64,000 nt of DNA from Cheilinus undulatus (taxonomy: Eukaryota > Chordata > Actinopteri > Labriformes > Labridae): NCBI RefSeq assembly GCF_018320785.1, contig NC_054872.1, positions 39,854,551 through 39,918,550 on the forward strand. Direction: 5' to 3'. Positions 44,614-56,165 of this stretch are shown piece by piece. The notes below the pieces were generated by a model. It saw only the letters and a program-made list of their open reading frames with translations. It was not told the origin of the DNA and searched no databases. The first letter of the stretch is position 1; every line of letters begins with the position of its first letter. The position numbers and the translations under genes are program-made.

Positions 44614-47600
44614 CTATTTCTGTAAATCACCTTTGTCTTTAAATTTGACCTGGGCATATTCACATTGAGTTTCCTTTCTAATACTCCCAGGCTCCACGTT
44701 GTCATAAATATTTCCCATCTCCACTGCGTTGCTCACAGAATCTCTGCATATCCCCCCCTCTGTGCACTTCACCTCTTGCTGTTTGGAACTACCGGACAGA
44801 TTTGTGTCCCCAGGGTCTTTTATTTCCTTCTGTCCCTTGCCTCTCCAAGTTACGGTTGTATAAACCAGATCTTTGCTTTTCTCGTTTTTCTCTTCTGAGC
44901 TTTTACCGGCATCTTCTTTCCCGTTTTTGGCAGAGCTTGGTAGGTTGGTGCTGTTTGTTGCAGAGGTGTTTGAAGGTTTAGTGACATGTGGCTTCTTCAG
45001 CATGTTGGAGTTAGCGTAAATGGCCTCTTCTGCTTTGATAGGCTCCTACAATTTAAAGGAAAATGGTGGTGGTAAGAATGATTTGCACTGAAGTCATATA
45101 AATAGAAAACTGCCTGACTCCAAGATAAAATACCTCATTTCCTTCTCCACTAGGTGGAAGCTGGTCTTCAGCCACTGTGCTGGTGTTATCTGAGGCCTGA
45201 AGCAGATTGTGAGGAATCTTCTGAGCCCTGAAAATATGGAAAAATATTTAACTAACATGGATATACTTAAAACACATTTGTGTATTTTTTTCCAGTGCCA
45301 GTTTATCAATCAGCAAGTTAAAATCACTAATAAGGAAACAGCAGTACCCCTACCACCACCAAAAGCCTGCTTATAGTGGTTCTAGGAACAAAAACAACGA
45401 ATGCAAAATGCCAAATTGAGCAGAGGTTGAATACCGAAACCAGCTGATGTGTGTATGATGTCTAGCAAAAAAAAAAAAAAAAAAAAAAAAGTTTGAAAAC
45501 CTGATTGGTACTATTGCAGCAATTACTGATGCTTCTAGTGTATTATTTCCTATCTGATCAGACACAAAACACACTTGCATTTAGCTGACTAGTTTTTAAT
45601 AAAATAAACTCATCATGTAAACCACTTTCACGCTGCAGCAGTGAAACAATGTTGAAACACACAGTGCTGTTACCCTACCTGATTACACGGAGAAGAATAC
45701 ACACTAGCACTAGTAGTGCACATACTAGCACTAGTAGTCCAACAATCGTGGCAATGAAGACTGGCAAGATTACATGCCCTGAAACATAGAAAAGACAATG
45801 TGGGCTCATTGTTAAATCTGTTATTCAGAGGAGATGATCATATAAAGCTCCTTTGAGGATTTCTTTGGGACCAGGAATCGGTCCTGCAACCAGTATGTCG
45901 AGGACTATAGTCTCTGTATATGGATGCTTGCTCTGTCCATTAGGCTGAACCAGCACCCAGCTCCATTTAGGAATTTTATTTGGTTATTAACATTAGGTAA
46001 ATATGATAAATATTTCTCTTCAAAACATTTAAAAGCAAACAAGACCATAAATAACAAGACAATAGGGGTGCACAGATGCCACATTTTTCCAGACCAAGTA
46101 CGTACAAGTATTTAGATTTGGATGGTCCCTGATAAAAGGTACAAATATGGATAATTAATGATACCATAACTTTTGATAATAACTTTAATAACTTAAATTA
46201 TTTTAACATAAATTTTTTTCATCAGATGTGCTTGATCTGTGTCCTTGAAGATTTATGAGTGCATGTATTCATCCCTCTCTACTTTCCTCTTCCTCAGTTA
46301 TGGCTCTGACTTAAACTACCAACTCACTTAATGAGAGACTAAAATCACGCTTTAAATTATACCAAGTACAGAATATGCACTGTTTATGAGTACAAGTAGG
46401 AGTACTCTGATTTGATATTGGCACCGATACCTGACACTAGTATTGGTATCTGTGCATCCCTACTACATAGGACGTATTTTCACTATTTATCTCAGAGAGA
46501 CCAACCTTGACTTTCCACGGCTGTTTCAGCTTCAAGACTATAGAAGAGAAATCTCTGAGAATCAGATCCCAGAGAGTTTGAGCTGCCACAAAGCAAAGTG
46601 AACTGATCCTTCCATTGTGTTTGACTCATGGTAATGAAGCTCACGCATATGCCATTAAGATGTCCATTTTTGATTGTAGATTTATCTGAGTGATTGATGG
46701 GTAACCCATCCAAAGTCCATTGTAAAGATGGTGCAGGATTCCCTATAGCCTCACAGGAACAGTTAACCTGGTTCACAGTTCTGGTGCAGTCAGATGAGGA
46801 CAGGATCTGCGGAGCAACTGTTTTGGGGGTAGAGGAGATTGAAAAGTAACGTGTCAACTGAAGCCATGCGTTATCAAATCTGCAAAAAAACATTAAGAGA
46901 GGAACACTGCTGTAAAATAAATGGCAACAGGCTGTGAGTAAAAGATGCTCTTTCATCAATGAATTTTGAATCCACTGTAGGTAAATCAGTAGCTTTTTTT
47001 TTTTTTTTTTTTGCGAATTTCTAATTTTTTCACCCTCTGTTGGGATGAGATATTTTTCTGACATGAACCGAATGTGGCAACGCATATCAGTCAATATTAA
47101 AAATGGTATCAAAAGACTTGATGAAAGAGGCTATGATCACAGCCTGGATTGGGAATAGGTAAAAAATTATTGTCTTAAGTCAGCAAAATGATGTAGAGAG
47201 ATTATGCACTCATTCATATCAGACAAGACTATACTTGATCAGTAATGTGCATGCTTGTGATTGTGAGTTAGACAAACCCCTCTGTGGTGGACAGAATATT
47301 TCTTGTCTTTTAATAGAAAAGTATCGGGAGATAACACTTTAATTCATAGTGCATGTTTAAGTTAATGAGGCAGGTAAGATGACCAAATTTAGAACTTTTC
47401 TCTCTTCTGAAAGAAGAACACATAAATGATACCTACATTGTACTTCAATTTGACTAATGTTTGATTGCCCAGATCCCATCTCATTTTCAGCCTTGCAGAA
47501 AAAAGAGGGACTGTCTCTAGAGGCTTTCATGTTTAAAACACGTCCAGTTCCAATAAAAGACTCCTGCCCCCCATGAGCTCTGTACCAGGTGTAGTTCTTT

Positions 47601-50600
47601 ACAGCTGGGTTTGCACTACTACTGCATGCCAGAGTCAGAATGCTGCCTTCTTGAACTGGACCAGTGGGACTGACTGACACAGTGGTGTCTTTGGGTGAAT
47701 CTGAAAAAATAGTACACAACATAAATGTTATTGATAGACTGTCCCAGATGAAATGCTATCTTCAGATGTCAGACTTTTCAAGATTTGGTTGTTGATTTGG
47801 ACTGTGATTCTGCAAGTACGACTGTTTTCTTTGTGCCTTATACTAAGCTTTCACTGCCACCTTTCAAAAAAATTCTTGAAAGGTTCTTGGCAGAATGTTC
47901 TGTCTATACACTACAGGCAAATCAGACTAAGAAGACATAAAATGTTGGCGGCATTTGCAGCGCAGAAGTCGAAGACAATTGCATAAGAACAGGAGTGTGT
48001 GAAGTGGGCAGAGCTACATAAGGTGAATAGCTTCATCTGAGCTCATCGTTTCACTGGCAGCAGCCATTGCTAATTGCTTTTCAGTAAATCTAAACCATGC
48101 CTGTGGCTACTGCCTTGTTCTCCTCAAACACTGCTAATTTGGTCCAGTAATATTTCAGACTGAACACAAACATTTCTGATTGAAGCTTTGCAAGATTGAT
48201 TTGTCTGATGACAGACATGGAAACTGGCAAGTATCTGCTTTGCATGGTTATATGTGCACAGTTAAACACAGTTCTTAGCTTCAATGAACTATAATGACAG
48301 CTAACCCACTCTGGTGATTGCCTTCATCATCCTAAGGGAATAATTCTATGTAATCCGTAGGCAAAACCACCTATGGGAGATAAAGAGGAGGGCTTTCTGG
48401 GGCCCCACCAAATGGGGGGCCTATTCTAAAGTTAAGCTGTGCTAACCATATTTATTTTTACCTGAATAACAAAAACTCTGATCAGTGACATTTATTTGTA
48501 TTTATTCATGTCGTAATATATAGCCTTCTTCAAAATGTAACCCTTTTCTTGAAACAGATTTAAAATGGATAGAAAGAGGCAAAAGTTGGTAAAAATGGCA
48601 AAAATGTCTTTAAAGTGGAAGAAATTAGTTAACAGAGGCTAACAAAATAGGCAGAGAGTGGCAAAAATGTTTTAAAAGAGGCAAAAATATGTTTAAGGGG
48701 GTAAAAGTGGGCAGGAAAGGAGGTGAATTAGGATTTGAAAGTGGCAAAAATATTTTAAAAGTGCGAAATAGATTCACATAGGCAAAAAATAGTCAAAATG
48801 TGGCCAAAATTGGATAAAAGTGGCATTAATGGGCAAAAAAGTGGTGGCAAGGTTTTGAAAAGTGGCAAAATGACTTTCATGGGCAAAGATGGCAGAAAAG
48901 GTGGCGAAAATGGGTTTAACCCTTTTTTGCTGTTTTTCGCAAATTTGCTACATACTTTTATGATACCTTTATCTGATCAAAATTAAAATTACAATCCGAT
49001 AAACGGTAAAAAATGCCCTCAAATGGATTATCAAAAAAGTTGCACCAATATTTGCATTAATGCTACTGATCCAACTTAACATGCATTGATACCATCATCA
49101 AAACAAAACTGGGGAGGGCCCATTCTCTGGGTTTGTCAGAGGCCCAGCCAAATCTGTGGGCAGGCCTATACCCAGGAACATCTGCATCAACCCTACAATG
49201 CAATATCTGTGCATTATTTAAACTATAAGTATGATCCTTCTCTTAAACTAGCCAGCTGACGTAAATCTAGAGTTTCTTCTTAGTCATGATAAAATTTCCA
49301 TTTGTAGTCCAACTGAGCTGATTTGAGAAAAAGCTGTGAGCAAGTGGGAGGGGTGGTGATGTTTATTCCCTGCGATCAGAGCAAGACTACAGAAAGAATG
49401 CATGCAACTGGTGTGACCCCCTTGTATGCAACTCAACTTCTGTATTACTTTTTCTGTTTATCAGCATGTTCTTCTCTGCTCTTTCTGATTTTATGTATCT
49501 GTTGAAATAGATAATGCACTGAAAAAAGGGCAAGTATTCAAATTGCAGCATTGTATTGCTGATGTTCTTGCTTTAGCTGCCTCTTCTTTTTTATGATGTC
49601 ACATCTAGCCTCAGAAGACTCCCACAGGAGGTAACCTCCCACTGTGAGATACCTGTGTGAACAACAATCAGGGGGATTTTAGTAGCAGACTGCTGAAATT
49701 CTTTTGCAAGTTTCAAGAATGCATTCATGAAAACACCAGTTGTCTGTTGTAATCTATCAAAAAAGTTTATCTATCATGACACACTCCATTTTTTGCATCT
49801 GCGACAACTGATTTTTGCTATGCCTTTCATTGATTTAGCTTTAACTATAAGATTCAGTGTTGAAAATGTAAAACCATCAGTGAAGTGACATGGAGCTTCT
49901 GTAAAGACTGAAGTTGTTAATTATTAACTCTTATGAGTTACATTGTTTTATTATATGTAGAACACTGCACAAAGGAAGCTTGACATACCTGCGCTGATGC
50001 AAATGTGTGCAAAGATACCTACACTGAACATCTATCTGTGTGCTGTTTGAACATCCTGCTCCCTCTTCATTTTCAGCCTGGCAGACAAAAGGACCGCTGT
50101 CTTTCGAAGCTTTAAAGTGTAAGACAGGTCCAGTCCCCACTAAAGTCTCCTGGCCTTCATCAGCTCTGTACCAGGTGTAGTTCTTTACAGCTGGGTTGGC
50201 TCTGCTGCTGCATGTCAGAGTCACATTGCTGTCTTCTTGTACTGGACCAGAGGGACTGACTGACACAGTGGTGTCTTTGGGTGAATCTGAAAACAGAGGA
50301 CAGTTTTTTTTATTATTTCAATGTGTAATTGTATTAAGATATGTGAATTTAACATGTTTTCAATTGTCATATATAGAGTTGCTGACCATTTGTAGGTGAA
50401 TGGATGCCTTTGGAGGTTATGTTGATCATTGAGCGCAGGCGGCAGACAGGCTAAACATCAATAACTTCTAGCTTTCATTCAGGTTTATTCCAGAAGTCAT
50501 AGAAATGATTTGTTCTGATTTTACCCTGTGATATTTACAACCTCTGACCATACCTGGAATGTAAGGTTAGGTAATATTGCAATAATGTAACATTTTGAAA

Positions 50601-53600
50601 GCCATTACTGATCTACTATTTAAAGGGACAGATCATCATATCTTTACCTTTTAGCTAGTCTGTATTAAAGACCGTCTGTGTCTGTTGAAATTCTCACCAA
50701 ACCAAAGTCATCAAGACTAGAGAAATCAATTTAAATGTTAACTTAAAAGAATCCAACTTCGGCACGCAGATAGCCTAGCGGTCTAAGGCGCTACCCATGT
50801 ATGCGGTTCAAATCCAGCCTGTGGCCCTTTGCCGCGGGTCTCTCCCCACTCTCTGTCCCGTTTCCGACTCTATCCACTGTCCTCCTCTATAGAATAAAGG
50901 CACAAAAAACCCAAAATAAATCTTAGAAAAAAAGAAAGAGTTCAACTCAAGACTCACATGTAATCTCAGCTGTTAAACTGGTGTTCACAGATGACTCAGT
51001 GCTGCCATCTTGTTTGCCGTAGACAGCAGTACAGGAGATTTCCTGTCCATCATGGAGGTGTGATGCTGTGAAGTTCAGCACTGAGATCTTGACTTTAGTT
51101 TTGTCCTGGTTCTCCTGCAGCGTCTCCTGAGCTTCACCCAGACCGGGGGTCCATGTCAGGTTTGGAGGAAGGAACAGACAGGTAGCTGGAGCAGAGCACT
51201 CCAGACTCACTGAGGTTCCCTCTTTCACCTTCAGTGTGGGCGGAGTCAGAGTGGGTCTGTGAGGATTATCTGGATGGAAAGGTATACTATAAGACGTCAG
51301 TTCTCTCTTTAATCAGAGGATCATTGATTGATTTTAAATGATTTGAAGACAAGGTCAGATCAACAGTAAAATATAGGACTTTCAAACCTACCTTCAACTG
51401 AAATTTCAGATGTTTGATGGTCAAAATTCCATCTCAGCACATCACAGTTCAGTCTGAACCTATAACCTCTGCTGTTTTGAGATTGCAGGTTATACAGGGT
51501 TGTGGTGCAGTCTTTTTTCAACAAGTTACCTGTAAAATTTCCCTTTATTTCACTGTTTTGTGGATCACTGCTACGAAACACTTCTGTAAAAGCGCCATTC
51601 TTCCTGTAATACCATATTGCTATACATGTGCCATCTAAGTCTGGATTTTCATTATTTGGTATTTGAAAGGAGCAGGGGATGGTCACACAGGATCCCTTCA
51701 GAACTTTTAACGTTGATGGCATAAAGGTCTGATGCTCTTGACACAGAGCGCCTGAAACACAAGAAACAAATCTGTGCATGAGATCCAGTGCTCAGTTCTG
51801 TTCAGCCATGTTCAAATGAAGCCAAAAACTCAGCTGTGTACTTAAAATAATTTAAAATGAAACTTAGAGGTAGGGATGTAACGATATGAAAATTTCATAT
51901 AATGGTTATTGTGGCCAAAATTATCATGGTTATTATTATCACGGTATTGTTGAAATGTGCTCAAAATGCTCAGAAAGTACTTATACACACACTGAAATCA
52001 TTTAACCAAGTTTTTGAAAATAAAATAAAGTAACACACACAATGTACTTTGTTGGCAGAACATTAAAATATTATCAAACATACAAATGTGCATTAAAGAT
52101 GGCACCTTATGGCCATGAGAGGTAGCTGCACTTTGTGCAAATTGTATATTAGATCCAAGAATACTTTTCTTTACATTCAGTGCTCAAGACTAGATCTAGT
52201 CTTACAGATCTAAGAAAAACTGGTACAGAAAAGAACACTTTCACTGTTTCATGTACCTTTGTGTACAATCTCTCACTCTGTCGCTCTCGCTCTCTCGCTT
52301 TTTCGCTCTCGCGCGCTCTCTCTCGCCATGTTTTCAAACTGCACACGCACACCAGAGTCTCATGCCCGTTTCAGACTGGGAGTGTGTTTTGCTGCTTATG
52401 TATATCGTGCGTGTCAGCCCTGGCTCCTGCCAGTCCTTCTTCACGAGTTTTAACTGAACAAACCCCCCTACAAGCTTATTGATTCAGTGTTTAGAGGAAG
52501 TATGTCGGGAACTTTTACAAATAAAAGCATTCTGTACAAGTGAATTGTCACAGAGTTCAGGCAGGCAAAATCCAAAAACAAAAGGAGAAGGACCCAAATT
52601 GCAGATAACTCAAAGAAACTGATTTCATTAAACAAACAAAAGAACTTACTTAAACTAATCCACAAAACCAAAAGTCCATGAAACAAAGCAAAAGGCACAG
52701 GAGGCACGAGGAGCATGAGGAGTAACACGGGGAATGACATATAGATGAACTGACACAGACACAGGGAGACAGAGCTTAAATGCACAGGGAGTGATTAACA
52801 ATGGAGGACAAGTGTGGACAATCAGACACAGGTGGAACTGGTGAAGGTAATCACAGTGGATGGAAACTGAGGCAGGAAGCAAAACTGGAATCACACACAA
52901 GGGAAGGCAAACTACAAAGTAAAACAGGAAACATGGAACCTAACACAAGAAGCACACGAGGACTGAATGACAAAACTAAACACTAGAAGCTGAACAAAAG
53001 AAACACAGGAGGATACAAAGAACCAAGAACCAGGGAGGACAAGTGAACATGAAACACAGGGAGTAATTCTAAACATGGAATAACTAAACAAGAAGCACAG
53101 GGAATAAACTACACAAGAAACACAGGGAGTAAAACTAAAAATGAGGCACAGGAATCAACTAAACATGAAACACGAGGAGTAAAACTAGACATGAAACAAG
53201 GAATAAACTAGACATGAAATACAAGGAGTAACTAAACATAAGACACGGAATAAACTAAACATGGAACACAGGGAATTACTAAACATGGAAATCACAGAAC
53301 AAGGAAAACACGAGGACTCAAGAACTAAACTTAACTATACAGAATAAACACAGGAAAACACTAGAGAATCTCAAAAACATAAATCAGAACCTGGATCACG
53401 ACATGAATGGAGTTTCTCTACAGAAATACTAGACCAGGATTTTAATTTGAAAAGCACAAACCAGAAAAGCATTCATAGGTGTTTATCTTTCCTGTGACAT
53501 ATTCAACCAGTGTGGGGACATAAAGTTTCATTAATAGTTGCTCTTTAGGGAACAACTTTATGAAACAGGCACATTTAAGCTTGTGACCTTCCTCAGGGTT

Positions 53601-54445
53601 ATCAAGAAACACATTGTAAACATATTTTATGTGCATATTTGCCACAACGATGAAAATATGGCTCTCCATTTATCATTTTCCTGTCTAATATGGTCCACGG
53701 CCACATGCGGTGCACGGAAAAAATAGGCGAGACTTCGAATCTCTCAACCCTCCGCGCCTGTGCCGGGCATACCAGCAGCACCAGACGCGGCGCACATGCA
53801 GGCAGTCTGAAAGCCCTGACTTGTTAACATGCAACCAAATTGAAAATCCACGCGTGTCGCGGTCGAGACACGCACGTCACGCTCCTGGTCTGAAAGGGCG
53901 TCAGAGAGCGCTGCTCCTTCTTCTTCTATGGAGTTCAACGGCAGCTGGCATCCATGAAGTTGCATTACTGCCACAGAGCGCTGCGGTTTCTCCAGGAATA
54001 GTATCACCGTGAGTTTTAGAAGTGCGGTAATCAAACACAGTTTTAACGGTAATTAAAATTTGAAACGGTAATACTAACCGTCTCGAATTTTACCACGGTT
54101 TATAGTGATACTGGTTATCATTACATCCCTACTTAGAGGATTCAGCTTCTTTACAGCATTGTTTAAGTACAAATTTTATGTTTTAAACAAAATTCCAGCA
54201 TGATGTTCAAATTTTAAGGAAGCAAAGCACTTTTTGTTGCTCATTGCATTTATTTGTTACATCATATACTCTATTATAGATACTTTTGTACCATGGAGTG
54301 AATTTTTTGACTTTACACTTTGCAACTATAGTTCAGTTGTTTTGTTTTTACAACAAAAATGAGTTGTTTTTAAGTATTAAATGTGAGTGAATGTTTCACC
54401 TTGCAGTAGACCGACAGTGAGGAGGAGGGTCAAAGCTGCAGTCAT
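44614..54445 (-). CDS. Siglec B: CD22/MAG-like inhibitory siglec with five Ig domains
   Basis: Exons in transcript order: 54445-54400 (signal), 51751-51392 (V), 51269-50958 (C2), 50286-50023 (C2), 47700-47437 (C2), 46817-46506 (C2), 45778-45679 (TM), 45227-45134 and 45045-44614 (tail). They sum to 2184 nt, 727 aa; all Ig exons are phase 1-1. Siglecs bind sialylated glycans and send inhibitory signals. V domain: GSCVTIPC (C37, C42), E-strand C97, strand-F R115 in GYRFRLN, the expected sialic-acid arginine. Domain 2 has the extra Cys (APATC). Exons three and four of the Ig series are duplicates (about 70% identical). The last C2 domain has the CxC pattern (VNCSCEA). TM around VFIATIVGLLVLVCALLVLVCILL. 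Tail tyrosines: Y594 (YANS), Y646 (LVYTTV, an ITIM), Y698 (YDNV, Grb2-type YxN), Y714 (EYAQVK, ITIM-like). A 5' UTR exon may end near 54803 (minus-strand GTAAGTG). Confidence 0.92.
45470..45491. repeat. Poly(A) tract
   Basis: Uninterrupted A run in a Siglec B intron; similar T/A runs occur at about 34765-34784, 46996-47013 and 57078-57101. Confidence 0.7.
46063..46462. mobile_element. hAT-type MITE in Siglec B intron (400 bp)
   Basis: Ends TAGGGGTGCACAGAT and ATCTGTGCATCCCTA are inverted over 15 bp with one mismatch. No clear 8 bp duplication. The interior has GATATTGGCACCGATACC-like words and no gene. Confidence 0.65.
48365..49175. mobile_element. MITE-like repeat with TGGCAAAAA minisatellite, copy 2
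   Basis: Contains the same unit words as 15530-16180 (GTGGCAAAAATGTTTTAAAA, GGGCAAAAAAGTGG) at 48540-48920. It is followed by AACTGGGGAGGGCCCATTCT and GTGGGCAGGCCTATAC, matching 16197-16259. Its left end is unrelated to that at 15275. It lies in the Siglec B intron between the two duplicated C2 exons. Confidence 0.6.
50768..50940 (+). mobile_element. tRNA-derived SINE, copy 2
   Basis: GCAGATAGCCTAGCGGTCTA (A-box-like), then GCGGTTCAAATCC (B box), CAGCCTGTGGCCC, body ACTCTATCCACTGTCCTCCT, and the AATAAAGGCACAAAAAACCC A-rich tail. Same block order as the minus-strand copy at 4742-4926. In a Siglec B intron, antisense to the gene. Confidence 0.72.
52546..53403. mobile_element. Solo LTR nested in the hAT element
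   Basis: Begins TGTCACAGAG, ends GATCACGACA (TG...CA) and is flanked by TGAAT at 52541-52545 and 53404-53408. No internal region remains. A 5 bp duplication with TG/CA ends fits an LTR retrotransposon reduced by LTR-LTR recombination. Family not assigned. Confidence 0.7.
52985..53335. repeat. Minisatellite inside the solo LTR
   Basis: Loose tandem units around GAAACACAGGGAGTAAAACT and AACTAAACATGAAACACA, about 25-40 bp each, roughly a dozen imperfect copies. Confidence 0.7.
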
Positions 54446-55860
54446 CTTTGAATTTCAGAAGTGGCTGAAAGTCTGGAGAGTTCACATGGAAAGATTTACA
54501 TGTTTAGTATTCTATCTCCATATAACCTCTGCTTTAAAGAGTGAGTCCATTTGAAGGTAGTAATTGAATGCAATATTTGCAACAGAAACATACTTGGGAA
54601 ATTTCATAAGGGCTCAACCTGTCCTAATGCAACAAAAAGCCTTTTAGGTGTGCCAGCCGCTAATTCAAAGAGATAAATGTAGATCTTTCTCAGCATGTAA
54701 ATACTTGTATTTTTTTTAAATAATTTTTTGATGCAGCCATACAACATAAATAAAAAATAATATATTTTGATTGTAATAAGATTAAAGTAATAAACACTTA
54801 CATCTTTGTCAGGTGTTGTTGAGCAGAGAGGTGAGAAATGTTGAAGGACGTGAAGTTCCTCATTGTTTGTGCTGTATTTCTAAACAGAGTGTAATATTTG
54901 ACTTGTAAATGGGGAAGTCATGAAAGTAAACAGTCATGTAATCATGAAATATACTGTATACCTCTTTCTATCAGAGGGGGTTTTATCCATCAGTGACCTC
55001 AGTGGCATGATTCATTAACCATTGATCTCCAATATTTACTTTATTTAAAGAATCTTTAAATTACATAAACCATTCAGGTAATGGGGATGTCTGCAATACT
55101 TTTTCCACTCTGCACTGTTAATGTTTACATGTTTTGTTCAATAAAAACATGAAAACATAGCATTTTTTGTGCGGTATTAATTTAAGCAGACTGTGTTAGT
55201 CTATTGTTGTGACTTACATGAAGATCATAACACATTTTATGACGCATTTTTATGCAGAAATCCAAGAAATCCCAAAGGGTTCACATACTTTTTCTTGCAA
55301 CTGTATATACACATAAGGCTTGTCATGTGATGTATACAGTCAGCATTGGACAATAATGCATTAACATCTTAGTGTGTTTTGATAAGCTTTGATCAGCTTT
55401 ATGGTGACGGCAACCAGTCTAAATGTGAAACAGTAAAAAGCAGGCTCCCTGTCATGACACAAGCACTTTTATCTTAGTCAGAAGTCCCTTTTCCACATGT
55501 AGCCATAAATTTTCTAGATAGTTTATGGATGACCTGCCCAGACATTTTCCTGACTTGTTTTCCTCACTTCTCTTTCACATAAGGAAGTTTTCCTGCAGTG
55601 TCAACATGCTAAGATCAGCAATTAGAAGTGAATAGACATCAAGTGACATATTCAAATGTAATTTCGGAGGTACACACACTTACATTTAAACACACGTATG
55701 TATTTGTCATGGTATTCATTCTGATTTTACATATGAACCACAGGGTGTCTGAGAACTATTCACTAATTTGATTCTAAATGTGGAAGAAGTTGTTGAAAAG
55801 TTGTTTAAAATATATGGATTTGTTCACTGAGTAGGCTTCATTTTACTGTCTTTAACTGTC
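54446..55860. other. 5' flank of Siglec B
   Basis: A probable untranslated exon ends near 54803 with minus-strand GAT|GTAAGTG, and CTTTCAG before about 54465 would be the matching acceptor. No other gene seen. Confidence 0.4.
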
Positions 55861-56165
55861 GGTCTGTGTGTTTTGTACATATTGTATGTATTGTATATAT
55901 TTGTTGTGAATTATGTTCACATATTCCTGTGTGGAATAGATGGCTAGACATGAGTGCTCTCCCAGTATTGGTCCACTGCAGGCAGATGTCCCACTCTAAA
56001 CAACCAGTCAGTGTTGTAACTCTTTATTCAGGAGGGTATTTAAGGTTTTCAAACTGCACCATTACTGTTTGACTCTGATGAAGATGCAGTACGTGTCAAA
56101 ACGTTAGCCCTCTGCACCTGATTAAACATCATCAAGTGATTTGTGTGCTCCAGTTTCTTCTTTGG
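55861..56165. repeat. Dispersed repeat tail (TCTGATGAAG...AAACGTTAG)
   Basis: CTCTGATGAAGATGCAGTAC, GTCAAAACGTTAGCCC and GATTAAACATC form the 3' part of a frequent fish interspersed repeat. The class is not determined and the left limit is approximate. Confidence 0.4.

Larger units (their letters stand above)
51871..54131. mobile_element. hAT element with exact 8 bp target duplication in Siglec B intron 1
   Basis: Flanked by CTTAGAGG at 51863-51870 and 54132-54139. Ends TAGGGATGTAACGATA and TATCATTACATCCCTA are inverted with one mismatch. 2261 bp, of which 858 bp plus a 5 bp duplication is a later nested insertion. The remainder (about 1.4 kb) has a CT/CG-rich simple tract near 52270-52330 and a CpG-rich part at 53700-53960 but no transposase, so it is non-autonomous. 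Confidence 0.85.

Noticed and set aside
50768..50840. Possible tRNA gene
   Set aside because: A and B boxes are present, but no acceptor stem pairs and an A-rich SINE tail follows; the same unit recurs at 4.8 kb.
52180..52482. 100 aa plus-strand frame over a CT/CG simple tract
   Set aside because: Low-complexity translation within the hAT element.
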